A DNA stretch of 64,000 nucleotides, taken from the NCBI GenBank assembly GCA_964019425.1, contig OZ025798.1, positions 1,302,001 to 1,366,000 of the forward strand, given 5' to 3'. Below the pieces are notes generated by a model. It saw only the letters and a program-made list of their open reading frames with translations, was not told the DNA's origin and searched no databases. Of this stretch, positions 52,401 through 64,000 are shown piece by piece. The position numbers and the translations under genes were made by a program. This stretch comes from Flectonema sp. DT1601 (taxonomy: Eukaryota > Euglenozoa > Diplonemea > Diplonemida > Diplonemidae). Position 1 is the stretch's first letter, and each line of letters opens with the position of its first letter.

Positions 52401-53186
52401 CTTATCGCTCGGTCGAGGCAGATCTGAAGTCTGCGTCCGAGGTGATTCGCGGGGGGTTCGGGAAAGTGGTTGCATGTACGGAGATTGCTGACCAGAGTGT
52501 TAAGCTGTTTTGCATCAATCACCGGATTGATCAGAGCAAGAAACACTTGGAACGCATCTTCAGGGGATGGAAAGTCGAGGCGGCAGCCGTAGTCAATAAA
52601 GTTGACATTAAGTATTTGTTTGAAGCTGTCGCCGCGCTTTCCGATGCCTGTTCTTTTCTTCTTTGGATTGTTTTGTTGTTGGTATTGCTCTCCTTTGAAA
52701 TTGTCAATTTCTTGGGTTTGTTTGCCGGCATGAGTAGCGGAGAAAAAAGGAAGTTTCGGCTTGCGCAGCAGCTGTTTGCGGCTTGTGTTTTTCATGTTTG
52801 TTGTCGTTAAATGAATTCTGTTGTTGTTTGAAAAAAACAGCAGCCCAACAAAAAAAAAAGCAAAAGCAAAACCAAAACCAAAACTAAAAAAAAAAAAAAA
52901 ATAATAATAATAATAAGCGACCTTTGTACCAACTTCCCTTTAACCCAATTAATATGTGCGTATAATTATTCAAAAAAAAAAAAAGAAACAAAAACGATCG
53001 ACTCCAACAAAAAAAAAAAAAAAAAAAATTCAAAACAAAAAGAATGTACCGCACACTTTTCTTTTTTTTTTTTTTTTTTTTTCCTCCTTTCATTTTTTTC
53101 ATCTATCCTCCTCCTTGTTTTCCTTCCTGTTATGAAGAAAAATACCGTATTAAACTTTGAAGACAATTAACTAACTCTGCCATGAG

Positions 53187-53231
<45 letters not shown>

Positions 53232-54576
53232 CCATGTTTTTTTTTCGTTTGAAGTTCAAAGAAAAATGGTTCTGTCTTTTTTTTTTTTAGTTGTTTTCTA
53301 GTTTTTAGATGCCGCTTCTTCATTTCTGACAGCTGCAATTGCATTGCTGCTTTTGTGAATTAAGGTAGGTGAGATGGATTTCCTTTACACGAACTTCTCT
53401 TTTCTTTTTTTTTTTCCCCCGACAAGTAGTAGTAGAAAGTACGGGCCATTCACATCTGGGTTAGTAAGTTGTTGTCGTTGTCGTTGTTGTTGTTGTTGTC
53501 TTGTCGTCGAGCGAGAGAGTACAACTACTCTCTCGGCCGATAGACATTTTCATTTTCATTTTTCTCATAACCAACAACAAGAAATTTTCTTTAACAACAC
53601 GGGGGCGAGATGTGAATGGTCTTTTGGAGAATTGTGTCGGATTTTATTTTATTTTATTTTATTTTATTTTTTTTTTTTTTTGCTGGCACACGAAAACTAA
53701 TAAACGCACTGAAAGAAGGAAAACCGGAACCCGGAAGTTGCAACTCCGATGCTCTGGCTCTTCACTTCGACGAACAACAAAAGGCTGAAAAGAGAGAATA
53801 TTATTATTTTCTTGATTTGCTTTGAGATTGTGGAGTTTTTGTGTCCAATTTTTCATTTCTTCTTTTCAATTTAACAAAAAATAAAAATAAAAAAACCTTA
53901 AAAAATTTAAAAAACAAAAAAGATCCCATCCCTCGGTACCAGTCGCGGAAAAAACGTTTATTTTCTCTTGGCAGTGCAAGTCTGGAGAGACGACCTGCAA
54001 AGGCTCTCTCTCTCTGGCATTCACCCATGAGGAGATTGTATACCTTTCTTTACTTTGTTTTGTATACCTTTCTTAACTTTGCTTTATATACCTTTCTTTA
54101 TTTGTTTTGTATACCATTCTTTATTTGTTTTGTATACCTTTCTTTATTTGTTTTATATACCTTTCTTTATTTGTTTTATATACCTTTCTTTATTTGTTTT
54201 GTATACCTTTCTTAACTTTGTTTTATATACCTTTCTTTATTTGCTTTGTATACCTTTCTTAACTTTGTTTTATATACCTTTCTTTATTTGCTTTGTGTAC
54301 CATTCTTTACTTTGTTTTGGATACCTTTCTTTATTTGTTTCCGCGGGAGGGAAGGCACACGCTGCCGATCCCCCCGCTCCAATGTTGTTCTCGTTGATGT
54401 TGTGGATGTGATGGTCCAGTCTGCTGTCTTCCTTTTTTTTTTTCCCCTTCTCTTTTCTCTCACTCTCTCGCGGTGGCAAGTGCTCTGGTCTTTTGAGAGG
54501 CTGGGAAAAAGGAAAACCAGTTTTGCTGATTTTCACCCTTTTTTTTGTTTTTACTGCGAGAGAGACGGAACGAGAG

Positions 54577-54611
<35 letters not shown>

Positions 54612-54894
54612 ATGCAAAGAAAACAAAACTGACCTTTTACGTATTGAGAGAGAGAGAGAGAGAGAGAGGAAAAAAAGAAAAACAATTTCACCCTGGTTTT
54701 GTTTGTGCTGCTCCTCGATCATAGGGATACTCTTGCGGCAGTTGCCGAGTATCCCGTAAAAACTACCACAACAAAAACAACAACAACATTTACCAACTCG
54801 ATTCTCACTTCCTGTTCCTTGGTGAGTTTTAGCAAAAGCTGACCAACTCGACTCACGCAGCAGCTGCAGTTCCTCGCCGAGACGGAACCAGCCT
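49481..54894 (+). repeat. Array unit 4
   Basis: 5414 bp, the shortest complete unit. It has lost two copies (46-47 bp) of the TATACC minisatellite (13 instead of 15, near 54038-54340) and has the longest GA tract (20 repeats near 53189). Confidence 0.93.
51647..52810 (+). CDS. Array protein, copy 4
   Basis: Translation identical to copies 1-3, although this unit differs from its neighbours in minisatellite and GA-tract length. The coding part is therefore more uniform than the non-coding part, as expected from the low mutability of non-repeat DNA alone or from selection. Confidence 0.62.
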   Translation: MFAIIGFVGVFWWTVFCFGCGLPDLPPVGLMLGMFEEPAEVVATTTTTTNTTTTTTIIDKWCCIIDNNTSTDANSSSSDNANANANAKANANVNGNTNVNESACHADVPHSVGKSIPHRVGDTMRRAFGSASRVAVEELMRSSQCSDHSATDRLVKCFGIRFAITRVKLLDVVRTCEAELSDITHGVWGALELECVRFADLVMAWVNEAASSAADFMFSVLSLFDRFLLFSRSVRSELEACFLSFFAGPIGAYRSVEADLKSASEVIRGGFGKVVACTEIADQSVKLFCINHRIDQSKKHLERIFRGWKVEAAAVVNKVDIKYLFEAVAALSDACSFLLWIVLLLVLLSFEIVNFLGLFAGMSSGEKRKFRLAQQLFAACVFHVCCR

Positions 54895-57800
54895 CAATGA
54901 TCCGAGTTGAGCGCCCACTCAGTTGGTCATCGGAGTGTAGTTATCAGCGGATTTCCTGGTTTCTCGCACAGAGAGCTAGGTTTCCCAACATAGCAACGCT
55001 CGTGGCAAAACTTGTCGTGGGAGGCTACTCGGGATTGGAGGTTGGCAGGTAAATGGGGGGAAGTGAATGAAGAGAGGAGGAGACGCACGAGAGAGAATGG
55101 CAATATGTATGCGAGTGAGCCAGCTGCTGCTGCTGTGATTTGATTGGTATTTTTGCTAAGCAGTGTTTTCTTGCTCTGTGAACTGTTTTTGATGTTCAGG
55201 ACGTGTTCATATTACTGAGGAAGGAGCCACCATCTGAGATCATGATCATGATGATGATGATAGTAGTGGTGGTGGTGTGCGGTTAAATCTCTAATTTTGG
55301 TAAATGAAATTCAATCTTTTGCAGCAATATACTTATCGTCTCTCTCTCTCTGACATTTTCGATTTAGAAAAAGTAAAATCCTGTGATCAGTACTGCTTTC
55401 ATTCGTCACCCATGTGGGTTGTTGTTGTTGTCTTGTCATTTTTCTTCTTTTTTTTCGTGCCTGCCGTCGTTGTCGTTGTGGTTGTGGTTGTCGTTGTCGT
55501 TGTGATGACGGCCTCACGGCAGTTACAAGTCTTCAGGAGTGGGGGGTTGTGTGTTTCCTTCTTCACGCAGGAGTCACGCCCCCCTGGTGAGAAATAATAA
55601 TAATAAAACTAACAATGATAATGATAATATTGTACTTTTGTATAGGTACTGTATTGTAATAACGCGCGATTGTTTTGCAATGTAATCAGTTCACTTTCAC
55701 ATTTCAATTGAATTCCCCAAATGACCTTCCCGGCGCAACATTTCTTTATTTTCTTTTTTTTAAATAATTTTTATAAACACTTTCTTTTCGTTGATTTCGT
55801 ACCTTTCTTTTAAAGCCTAGCGAATGGCATTCCTTCCGTGTGGTGATTCCCCTGAACGCACAAACAAATACGCCTTGCGTGTCGGGGTCGGGGGGGAAAG
55901 GTTTTGCCGCTGACTTTTGGCTATTAATTTGTTGTTTGTTCTGTTCGTTTGTTTGCAATCATTCTTTCTTCTTTTTATTATCAGAAAGGACATGTCACAA
56001 GTGATGTGGTGGAGAGGGGAGAGTAAGTTAAGTGGAAAATGGTACCACTTGCCGTGTGATGGAAGGAGGGATCGTTGAGAGGGCTTTGCGGTGATGGTGA
56101 CATGAGAGGGTGTTTGCAATTTTGTAACTTTTGTATATATTTTCATTTTTTTTTAACAGGAGCTGAACTTATGATGAGGTGAGCAGAAGCTTCACTGAAC
56201 CTCCTCTCGGTGTGTGTGTATGCATGTATGTGTTGTGTATTGTTTGTTGAAACTCTGACGAGTTCTCATTACTCTTTGTGTGTGTGTGTGTGTTGTGTGT
56301 TCATATGTGTAGTTTGAGTGCTCGTGTGTCTGTGTCAGATGTTTCTGTGAAACTATTTCTTTTGCCTTCCTTGAATTTACTGAACTTGTTCTTCGTGTTG
56401 TGATTTGTGGTGAAGTTGTGTTGTGTTTGTGTTGGAATTAAGTGTCGTGTTGTTTAACTCTGATGAGTTCTTATTGTGGTTTGAGTGCTGGTGATTTTTG
56501 CACGTGTTTCGTTTTTGAGTGCCCATTGGTTTGTGTGTGTCGCGTGTCCCGGGGGGGTGGGCATGTTTGATCTGTGTGGAACTATTTCTTATAGATTGTT
56601 AACCATAAATCTGCTTTTTAAGATTTTACACCTTTCCTTGATTGAACTGAACTTGCTTCGTGTTGTGATTTGTGGTGAAGTTCGATAAGTGACGTGGGAG
56701 TGGAATGCTTTATGTGGTATGTTTTGTTATATCAATATTTCCCGCCTTCAGCCGCGCACAAGTCGATAAGTGACGTGGGAATGGAATGATTTATTTGATA
56801 TGTTTTATGGTTCTTATTGATTTGTGGCTACCAATTCTGATAGGTTACCTTCTTTTGTGAGCTTCTTATAATATACCGCGGTGTGCCTTCTCCATGATCC
56901 CCAAATGGGCCCTCATTATTCCTCAGGATTCTCAGTTGGAAATGTACTCTCTTTTGGTGGTAAAAGCAAAGTTCAGATCTCTTGATATTTTATTGCTGGA
57001 TTGGCATGATGTTACTTCCTTTCCTTCTATCAGGCTTAAGACAAAACAAAGCACAAAAAAATGTTTGCCATCATCGGATTTGTGGGAGTATTCTGGTGGA
57101 CGGTGTTCTGCTTTGGATGCGGTCTGCCTGACTTGCCTCCAGTTGGATTGATGCTGGGAATGTTCGAAGAGCCCGCCGAAGTTGTTGCGACAACGACGAC
57201 GACGACGAACACCACCACCACCACCACTATTATCGACAAGTGGTGTTGTATTATCGACAACAACACCTCCACTGACGCCAACTCCAGCTCCAGCGACAAC
57301 GCCAACGCCAACGCCAACGCCAAAGCCAACGCCAACGTCAACGGCAACACCAACGTCAACGAGTCTGCGTGTCATGCTGACGTGCCGCACTCTGTTGGTA
57401 AAAGTATTCCGCACCGTGTGGGTGACACGATGAGGAGGGCGTTTGGTTCCGCGAGCAGAGTGGCCGTCGAAGAGCTGATGAGGAGCAGCCAATGCTCCGA
57501 TCACAGTGCCACCGATAGACTCGTGAAGTGCTTCGGGATCCGGTTCGCGATAACCCGGGTGAAGCTTCTCGATGTGGTGCGCACTTGTGAAGCGGAACTC
57601 TCCGACATCACGCACGGTGTCTGGGGTGCGCTTGAGCTCGAGTGTGTCAGGTTTGCTGACCTCGTAATGGCTTGGGTGAATGAAGCAGCCAGTTCAGCGG
57701 CTGACTTCATGTTCTCTGTACTTTCTCTGTTTGATCGGTTTCTCTTGTTTTCGAGAAGCGTTCGCTCCGAACTGGAGGCATGTTTCCTTTCTTTTTTTGC

Positions 57801-58611
57801 TGGACCCATTGGTGCTTATCGCTCGGTCGAGGCAGATCTGAAGTCTGCGTCCGAGGTGATTCGCGGGGGGTTCGGGAAAGTGGTTGCATGTACGGAGATT
57901 GCTGACCAGAGTGTTAAGCTGTTTTGCATCAATCACCGGATTGATCAGAGCAAGAAACACTTGGAACGCATCTTCAGGGGATGGAAAGTCGAGGCGGCAG
58001 CCGTAGTCAATAAAGTTGACATTAAGTATTTGTTTGAAGCTGTCGCCGCGCTTTCCGATGCCTGTTCTTTTCTTCTTTGGATTGTTTTGTTGTTGGTATT
58101 GCTCTCCTTTGAAATTGTCAATTTCTTGGGTTTGTTTGCCGGCATGAGTAGCGGAGAAAAAAGGAAGTTTCGGCTTGCGCAGCAGCTGTTTGCGGCTTGT
58201 GTTTTTCATGTTTGTTGTCGTTAAATGAATTCTGTTGTTGTTTGAAAAAAACAGCAGCCCAACAAAAAAAAAAGCAAAAGCAAAACCAAAACCAAAACCA
58301 AAACCAAAACTAAAAAAAAAAAAAAAATAATAATAATAAGCGACCTTTGTACCAACTTCCCTTTAACCCAATTAATATGTGCGTATAATTATTCAAAAAA
58401 AAAAAAAAAGAAACAAAAACGATCGACTCCAACAAAAAAAAAAAAAAAAAAAATTCAAAACAAAAAGAATGTACCGCACACTTTTCTTTTTTTTTTTTTT
58501 TTTTTTTCCTCCTTTCATTTTTTTCATCTATCCTCCTCCTTGTTTTCCTTCCTGTTATGAAGAAAAATACCGTATTAAACTTTGAAGACAATTAACTAAC
58601 TCTGCCATGAG

Positions 58612-58650
<39 letters not shown>

Positions 58651-60044
58651 CCATGTTTTTTTTTCGTTTGAAGTTCAAAGAAAAATGGTTCTGTCTTTTT
58701 TTTTTTTAGTTGTTTTCTAGTTTTTAGATGCCGCTTCTTCATTTCTGACAGCTGCAATTGCATTGCTGCTTTTGTGAATTAAGGTAGGTGAGATGGATTT
58801 CCTTTACACGAACTTCTCTTTTCTTTTTTTTTTTCCCCCGACAAGTAGTAGTAGAAAGTACGGGCCATTCACATCTGGGTTAGTAAGTTGTTGTCGTTGT
58901 CGTTGTTGTTGTTGTTGTTGTCTTGTCGTCGAGCGAGAGAGTACAACTACTCTCTCGGCCGATAGACATTTTCATTTTCATTTTTCTCATAACCAACAAC
59001 AAGAAATTTTCTTTAACAACACGGGGGCGAGATGTGAATGGTCTTTTGGAGAATTGTGTCGGATTTTATTTTATTTTATTTTATTTTTTTTTTTTTTTTT
59101 TTTGCTGGCACACGAAAACTAATAAACGCACTGAAAGAAGGAAAACCGGAACCCGGAAGTTGCAACTCCGATGCTCTGGCTCTTCACTTCGACGAACAAC
59201 AAAAGGCTGAAAAGAGAGAATATTATTATTTTCTTGATTTGCTTTGAGATTGTGGAGTTTTTGTGTCCAATTTTTCATTTCTTCTTTTCAATTTAACAAA
59301 AAATAAAAATAAAAAAACCTTAAAAAATTTAAAAAACAAAAAAGATCCCATCCCTCGGTACCAGTCGCGGAAAAAACGTTTATTTTCTCTTGGCAGTGCA
59401 AGTCTGGAGAGACGACCTGCAAAGGCTCTCTCTCTCTGGCATTCACCCATGAGGAGATTGTATACCTTTCTTTACTTTGTTTTGTATACCTTTCTTAACT
59501 TTGCTTTATATACCTTTCTTTATTTGTTTTGTATACCTTTCTTTATTTGTTTTGTATACCATTCTTTATTTGTTTTGTATACCTTTCTTTATTTGTTTTA
59601 TATACCTTTCTTTATTTGTTTTATATACCTTTCTTTATTTGTTTTGTATACCTTTCTTAACTTTGTTTTATATACCTTTCTTTATTTGCTTTGTATACCT
59701 TTCTTTATTTGTTTTGTATACCTTTCTTAACTTTGTTTTATATACCTTTCTTTATTTGCTTTGTGTACCATTCTTTACTTTGTTTTGGATACCTTTCTTT
59801 ATTTGTTTCCGCGGGAGGGAAGGCACACGCTGCCGATCCCCCCGCTCCAATGTTGTTCTCGTTGATGTTGTGGATGTGATGGTCCAGTCTGCTGTCTTCC
59901 TTTTTTTTTTTCCCCTTCTCTTTTCTCTCACTCTCTCGCGGTGGCAAGTGCTCTGGTCTTTTGAGAGGCTGGGAAAAAGGAAAACCAGTTTTGCTGATTT
60001 TCACCCTTTTTTTTGTTTTTACTGCGAGAGAGACGGAACGAGAG

Positions 60045-60079
<35 letters not shown>

Positions 60080-60362
60080 ATGCAAAGAAAACAAAACTGA
60101 CCTTTTACGTATTGAGAGAGAGAGAGAGAGAGAGAGGAAAAAAAGAAAAACAATTTCACCCTGGTTTTGTTTGTGCTGCTCCTCGATCATAGGGATACTC
60201 TTGCGGCAGTTGCCGAGTATCCCGTAAAAACTACCACAACAAAAACAACAACAACATTTACCAACTCGATTCTCACTTCCTGTTCCTTGGTGAGTTTTAG
60301 CAAAAGCTGACCAACTCGACTCACGCAGCAGCTGCAGTTCCTCGCCGAGACGGAACCAGCCT
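54895..60362 (+). repeat. Array unit 5
   Basis: 5468 bp, the longest unit. GA tract near 58614 has 17 repeats, the GTT run near 58900 has an extra triplet, and the AAAACC run matches the longer form of unit 1. Confidence 0.93.
57061..58224 (+). CDS. Array protein, copy 5
   Basis: Translation identical to copies 1-4. It sits in the longest unit. Confidence 0.62.
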   Translation: MFAIIGFVGVFWWTVFCFGCGLPDLPPVGLMLGMFEEPAEVVATTTTTTNTTTTTTIIDKWCCIIDNNTSTDANSSSSDNANANANAKANANVNGNTNVNESACHADVPHSVGKSIPHRVGDTMRRAFGSASRVAVEELMRSSQCSDHSATDRLVKCFGIRFAITRVKLLDVVRTCEAELSDITHGVWGALELECVRFADLVMAWVNEAASSAADFMFSVLSLFDRFLLFSRSVRSELEACFLSFFAGPIGAYRSVEADLKSASEVIRGGFGKVVACTEIADQSVKLFCINHRIDQSKKHLERIFRGWKVEAAAVVNKVDIKYLFEAVAALSDACSFLLWIVLLLVLLSFEIVNFLGLFAGMSSGEKRKFRLAQQLFAACVFHVCCR

Positions 60363-63300
60363 CAATGATCCGAGTTGAGCGCCCACTCAGTTGGTCATCG
60401 GAGTGTAGTTATCAGCGGATTTCCTGGTTTCTCGCACAGAGAGCTAGGTTTCCCAACATAGCAACGCTCGTGGCAAAACTTGTCGTGGGAGGCTACTCGG
60501 GATTGGAGGTTGGCAGGTAAATGGGGGGAAGTGAATGAAGAGAGGAGGAGACGCACGAGAGAGAATGGCAATATGTATGCGAGTGAGCCAGCTGCTGCTG
60601 CTGTGATTTGATTGGTATTTTTGCTAAGCAGTGTTTTCTTGCTCTGTGAACTGTTTTTTGATGTTCAGGACGTGTTCATATTACTGAGGAAGGAGCCACC
60701 ATCTGAGATCATGATCATGATGATGATGATAGTAGTGGTGGTGGTGTGCGGTTAAATCTCTAATTTTGGTAAATGAAATTCAATCTTTTGCAGCAATATA
60801 CTTATCGTCTCTCTCTCTCTGACATTTTCGATTTAGAAAAAGTAAAATCCTGTGATCAGTACTGCTTTCATTCGTCACCCATGTGGGTTGTTGTTGTTGT
60901 CTTGTCATTTTTCTTCTTTTTTTTCGTGCCTGCCGTCGTTGTCGTTGTGGTTGTGGTTGTCGTTGTCGTTGTGATGACGGCCTCACGGCAGTTACAAGTC
61001 TTCAGGAGTGGGGGGTTGTGTGTTTCCTTCTTCACGCAGGAGTCACGCCCCCCTGGTGAGAAATAATAATAATAAAACTAACAATGATAATGATAATATT
61101 GTACTTTTGTATAGGTACTGTATTGTAATAACGCGCGATTGTTTTGCAATGTAATCAGTTCACTTTCACATTTCAATTGAATTCCCCAAATGACCTTCCC
61201 GGCGCAACATTTCTTTATTTTCTTTTTTTTAAATAATTTTTATAAACACTTTCTTTTCGTTGATTTCGTACCTTTCTTTTAAAGCCTAGCGAATGGCATT
61301 CCTTCCGTGTGGTGATTCCCCTGAACGCACAAACAAATACGCCTTGCGTGTCGGGGTCGGGGGGGAAAGGTTTTGCCGCTGACTTTTGGCTATTAATTTG
61401 TTGTTTGTTCTGTTCGTTTGTTTGCAATCATTCTTTCTTCTTTTTATTATCAGAAAGGACATGTCACAAGTGATGTGGTGGAGAGGGGAGAGTAAGTTAA
61501 GTGGAAAATGGTACCACTTGCCGTGTGATGGAAGGAGGGATCGTTGAGAGGGCTTTGCGGTGATGGTGACATGAGAGGGTGTTTGCAATTTTGTAACTTT
61601 TGTATATATTTTCATTTTTTTTTAACAGGAGCTGAACTTATGATGAGGTGAGCAGAAGCTTCACTGAACCTCCTCTCGGTGTGTGTGTATGCATGTATGT
61701 GTTGTGTATTGTTTGTTGAAACTCTGACGAGTTCTCATTACTCTTTGTGTGTGTGTGTGTGTTGTGTGTTCATATGTGTAGTTTGAGTGCTCGTGTGTCT
61801 GTGTCAGATGTTTCTGTGAAACTATTTCTTTTGCCTTCCTTGAATTTACTGAACTTGTTCTTCGTGTTGTGATTTGTGGTGAAGTTGTGTTGTGTTTGTG
61901 TTGGAATTAAGTGTCGTGTTGTTTAACTCTGATGAGTTCTTATTGTGGTTTGAGTGCTGGTGATTTTTGCACGTGTTTCGTTTTTGAGTGCCCATTGGTT
62001 TGTGTGTGTCGCGTGTCCCGGGGGGGTGGGCATGTTTGATCTGTGTGGAACTATTTCTTATTGATTGTTAACCATAAATCTGCTTTTTAAGATTTTACAC
62101 CTTTCCTTGATTGAACTGAACTTGCTTCGTGTTGTGATTTGTGGTGAAGTTCGATAAGTGACGTGGGAGTGGAATGCTTTATGTGGTATGTTTTGTTATA
62201 TCAATATTTCCCGCCTTCAGCCGCGCACAAGTCGATAAGTGACGTGGGAATGGAATGATTTATTTGATATGTTTTATGGTTCTTATTGATTTGTGGCTAC
62301 CAATTCTGATAGGTTACCTTCTTTTGTGAGCTTCTTATAATATACCGCGGTGTGCCTTCTCCATGATCCCCAAATGGGCCCTCATTATTCCTCAGGATTC
62401 TCAGTTGGAAATGTACTCTCTTTTGGTGGTAAAAGCAAAGTTCAGATCTCTTGATATTTTATTGCTGGATTGGCATGATGTTACTTCCTTTCCTTCTATC
62501 AGGCTTAAGACAAAACAAAGCACAAAAAAATGTTTGCCATCATCGGATTTGTGGGAGTATTCTGGTGGACGGTGTTCTGCTTTGGATGCGGTCTGCCTGA
62601 CTTGCCTCCAGTTGGATTGATGCTGGGAATGTTCGAAGAGCCCGCCGAAGTTGTTGCGACAACGACGACGACGACGAACACCACCACCACCACCACTATT
62701 ATCGACAAGTGGTGTTGTATTATCGACAACAACACCTCCACTGACGCCAACTCCAGCTCCAGCGACAACGCCAACGCCAACGCCAAAGCCAACGCCAAAG
62801 CCAACGCCAACGTCAACGGCAACACCAACGTCAACGAGTCTGCGTGTCATGCTGACGTGCCGCACTCTGTTGGTAAAAGTATTCCGCACCGTGTGGGTGA
62901 CACGATGAGGAGGGCGTTTGGTTCCGCGAGCAGAGTGGCCGTCGAAGAGCTGATGAGGAGCAGCCAATGCTCCGATCACAGTGCCACCGATAGACTCGTG
63001 AAGTGCTTCGGGATCCGGTTCGCGATAACCCGGGTGAAGCTTCTCGATGTGGTGCGCACTTGTGAAGCGGAACTCTCCGACATCACGCACGGTGTCTGGG
63101 GTGCGCTTGAGCTCGAGTGTGTCAGGTTTGCTGACCTCGTAATGGCTTGGGTGAATGAAGCAGCCAGTTCAGCGGCTGACTTCATGTTCTCTGTACTTTC
63201 TCTGTTTGATCGGTTTCTCTTGTTTTCGAGAAGCGTTCGCTCCGAACTGGAGGCATGTTTCCTTTCTTTTTTTGCTGGACCCATTGGTGCTTATCGCTCG

Positions 63301-63905
63301 GTCGAGGCAGATCTGAAGTCTGCGTCCGAGGTGATTCGCGGGGGGTTCGGGAAAGTGGTTGCATGTACGGAGATTGCTGACCAGAGTGTTAAGCTGTTTT
63401 GCATCAATCACCGGATTGATCAGAGCAAGAAACACTTGGAACGCATCTTCAGGGGATGGAAAGTCGAGGCGGCAGCCGTAGTCAATAAAGTTGACATTAA
63501 GTATTTGTTTGAAGCTGTCGCCGCGCTTTCCGATGCCTGTTCTTTTCTTCTTTGGATTGTTTTGTTGTTGGTATTGCTCTCCTTTGAAATTGTCAATTTC
63601 TTGGGTTTGTTTGCCGGCATGAGTAGCGGAGAAAAAAGGAAGTTTCGGCTTGCGCAGCAGCTGTTTGCGGCTTGTGTTTTTCATGTTTGTTGTCGTTAAA
63701 TGAATTCTGTTGTTGTTTGAAAAAAACAGCAGCCCAACAAAAAAAAAAGCAAAACCAAAAGCAAAAGCAAAACCAAAACCAAAACTAAAAAAAAAAAAAA
63801 AATAATAATAATAAGCGACCTTTGTACCAACTTCCCTTTAACCCAATTAATATGTGCGTATAATTATTCAAAAAAAAAAAAAGAAACAAAAACGATCGAC
63901 TCCAA

Positions 63906-63940
<35 letters not shown>

Positions 63941-64000
63941 CAAAACAAAAAGAATGTACCGCACACTTTTCTTTTTTTTTTTTTTTTTTTTTCCTCCTCT
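60363..64000 (+). repeat. Array unit 6, cut by window end
   Basis: Covers the unit from its left edge through the ORF into the A-rich tracts. It has a 6-bp insertion and an AAA variant in the GCCAAC run of the ORF, a substitution at about 62062 and a much longer poly-A tract near 63907. The array continues past the window. Confidence 0.93.
62530..63699 (+). CDS. Array protein, copy 6 (389 aa variant)
   Basis: The only copy with a changed protein: the Asn/Ala linker reads NANAKANAKANAN, two residues longer and with one extra Lys, through a 6-bp change in the GCCAAC run. The rest of the translation is the same, including the N-terminal hydrophobic stretch and C-terminal membrane segment. Confidence 0.62.
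   Translation: MFAIIGFVGVFWWTVFCFGCGLPDLPPVGLMLGMFEEPAEVVATTTTTTNTTTTTTIIDKWCCIIDNNTSTDANSSSSDNANANAKANAKANANVNGNTNVNESACHADVPHSVGKSIPHRVGDTMRRAFGSASRVAVEELMRSSQCSDHSATDRLVKCFGIRFAITRVKLLDVVRTCEAELSDITHGVWGALELECVRFADLVMAWVNEAASSAADFMFSVLSLFDRFLLFSRSVRSELEACFLSFFAGPIGAYRSVEADLKSASEVIRGGFGKVVACTEIADQSVKLFCINHRIDQSKKHLERIFRGWKVEAAAVVNKVDIKYLFEAVAALSDACSFLLWIVLLLVLLSFEIVNFLGLFAGMSSGEKRKFRLAQQLFAACVFHVCCR

Larger units (their letters stand above)
34001..64000 (+). repeat. Head-to-tail tandem array of ~5.44-kb gene-bearing units
   Basis: Six consecutive units start at 34001, 38597, 44041, 49481, 54895 and 60363, each with CAATG(A/G)TCCGAGTTGAGCG. Complete units are 5444, 5440, 5414 and 5468 bp; the first is shortened to 4596 bp and the sixth is cut by the window end. 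Order within each unit: edge segment, simple repeats, GT-rich stretch, duplicated TGACGTGGGA element, pyrimidine-AG site, 387-residue ORF, A-rich tracts, GA tract, nested inverted repeat, TATACC minisatellite, second GA tracts, 32-base hairpin. Between units almost all differences are simple-repeat lengths. No rRNA, snRNA or transposase gene is recognisable in the unit. Confidence 0.97.

Noticed and set aside
34001-64000. Array as rDNA, 5S, spliced-leader or snRNA repeats
   Set aside because: No rRNA-like conserved sequence, no snRNA motif and no short RNA gene with a GTATG donor was seen in the unit; the main feature is a protein frame.
1-64000. Transposons, retroelements or virus-derived genes
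   Set aside because: No transposase, reverse transcriptase, integrase, capsid or LTR-like terminal repeats were recognised anywhere in the window.

Overview
The window is nuclear DNA from a unicellular eukaryote, probably a free-living protist. It has split protein genes with conventional GT..AG introns, single large eukaryotic genes (a helicase-polymerase of the POLQ type, a FYVE-protein kinase, a receptor-type class III cyclase), and no bacterial operon signals, rRNA, tRNA or recognisable transposons. I cannot name the lineage. Two things narrow it. All 15 non-array genes lie on the + strand. All 15 introns I could place by frame end in AACAG behind an A-rich stretch, whereas most genes carry a pyrimidine-rich tract ending in YCAG shortly before the start codon. 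That contrast is what spliced-leader trans-splicing of unidirectional gene clusters (as in Euglenozoa, or dinoflagellates and Perkinsozoa) would look like, but this is inference.

Region 1 (1-33151) is ordinary gene territory. In order it holds: a long coiled-coil protein (9 exons in the window, 5' end probably outside); a mu-like cytosolic glutathione S-transferase; a TTD14-like P-loop/CYTH protein; a 92-residue glycine-rich protein whose second intron is a 13-bp minisatellite; a secreted carboxylesterase; a putative myristoylated coiled-coil protein; a single-pass membrane protein; a triose-phosphate-translocator-family transporter; an adenylate cyclase with a second, degenerate cyclase domain; a compact POLQ; an all-helical ARM-like protein; an MGST3-type membrane glutathione transferase; a small TPR protein; a coiled-coil protein; and a FYVE-kinase fusion. 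They share direction but no obvious single pathway. Two are glutathione-dependent detoxification enzymes of unrelated folds, and several (cyclase, FYVE-kinase, acylated coiled-coil/TPR proteins) are membrane or signalling proteins.

Region 2 (about 34001-64000) is the outstanding feature: a head-to-tail tandem array of a 5.41-5.47 kb unit, with one shortened edge unit, four complete units and a partial sixth that runs out of the window. Each unit carries one 387-residue open reading frame (389 in the sixth) with a hydrophobic N-terminus, a Thr/Asn/Ala-rich linker with N-glycosylation sequons, a helical Cys-containing domain and a C-terminal membrane segment. The reading frame is preceded by the same pyrimidine-tract-plus-AG arrangement seen before the single-copy genes. 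The other 4.2 kb per unit is low-complexity DNA with microsatellites, a 23/24-bp minisatellite and several perfect inverted repeats conserved in every copy. Units differ almost only in simple-repeat length, while the outer ~0.6 kb of the left edge is diverged and carries an 856-bp deletion, the signature of an array homogenised from the inside. I do not recognise the encoded protein.
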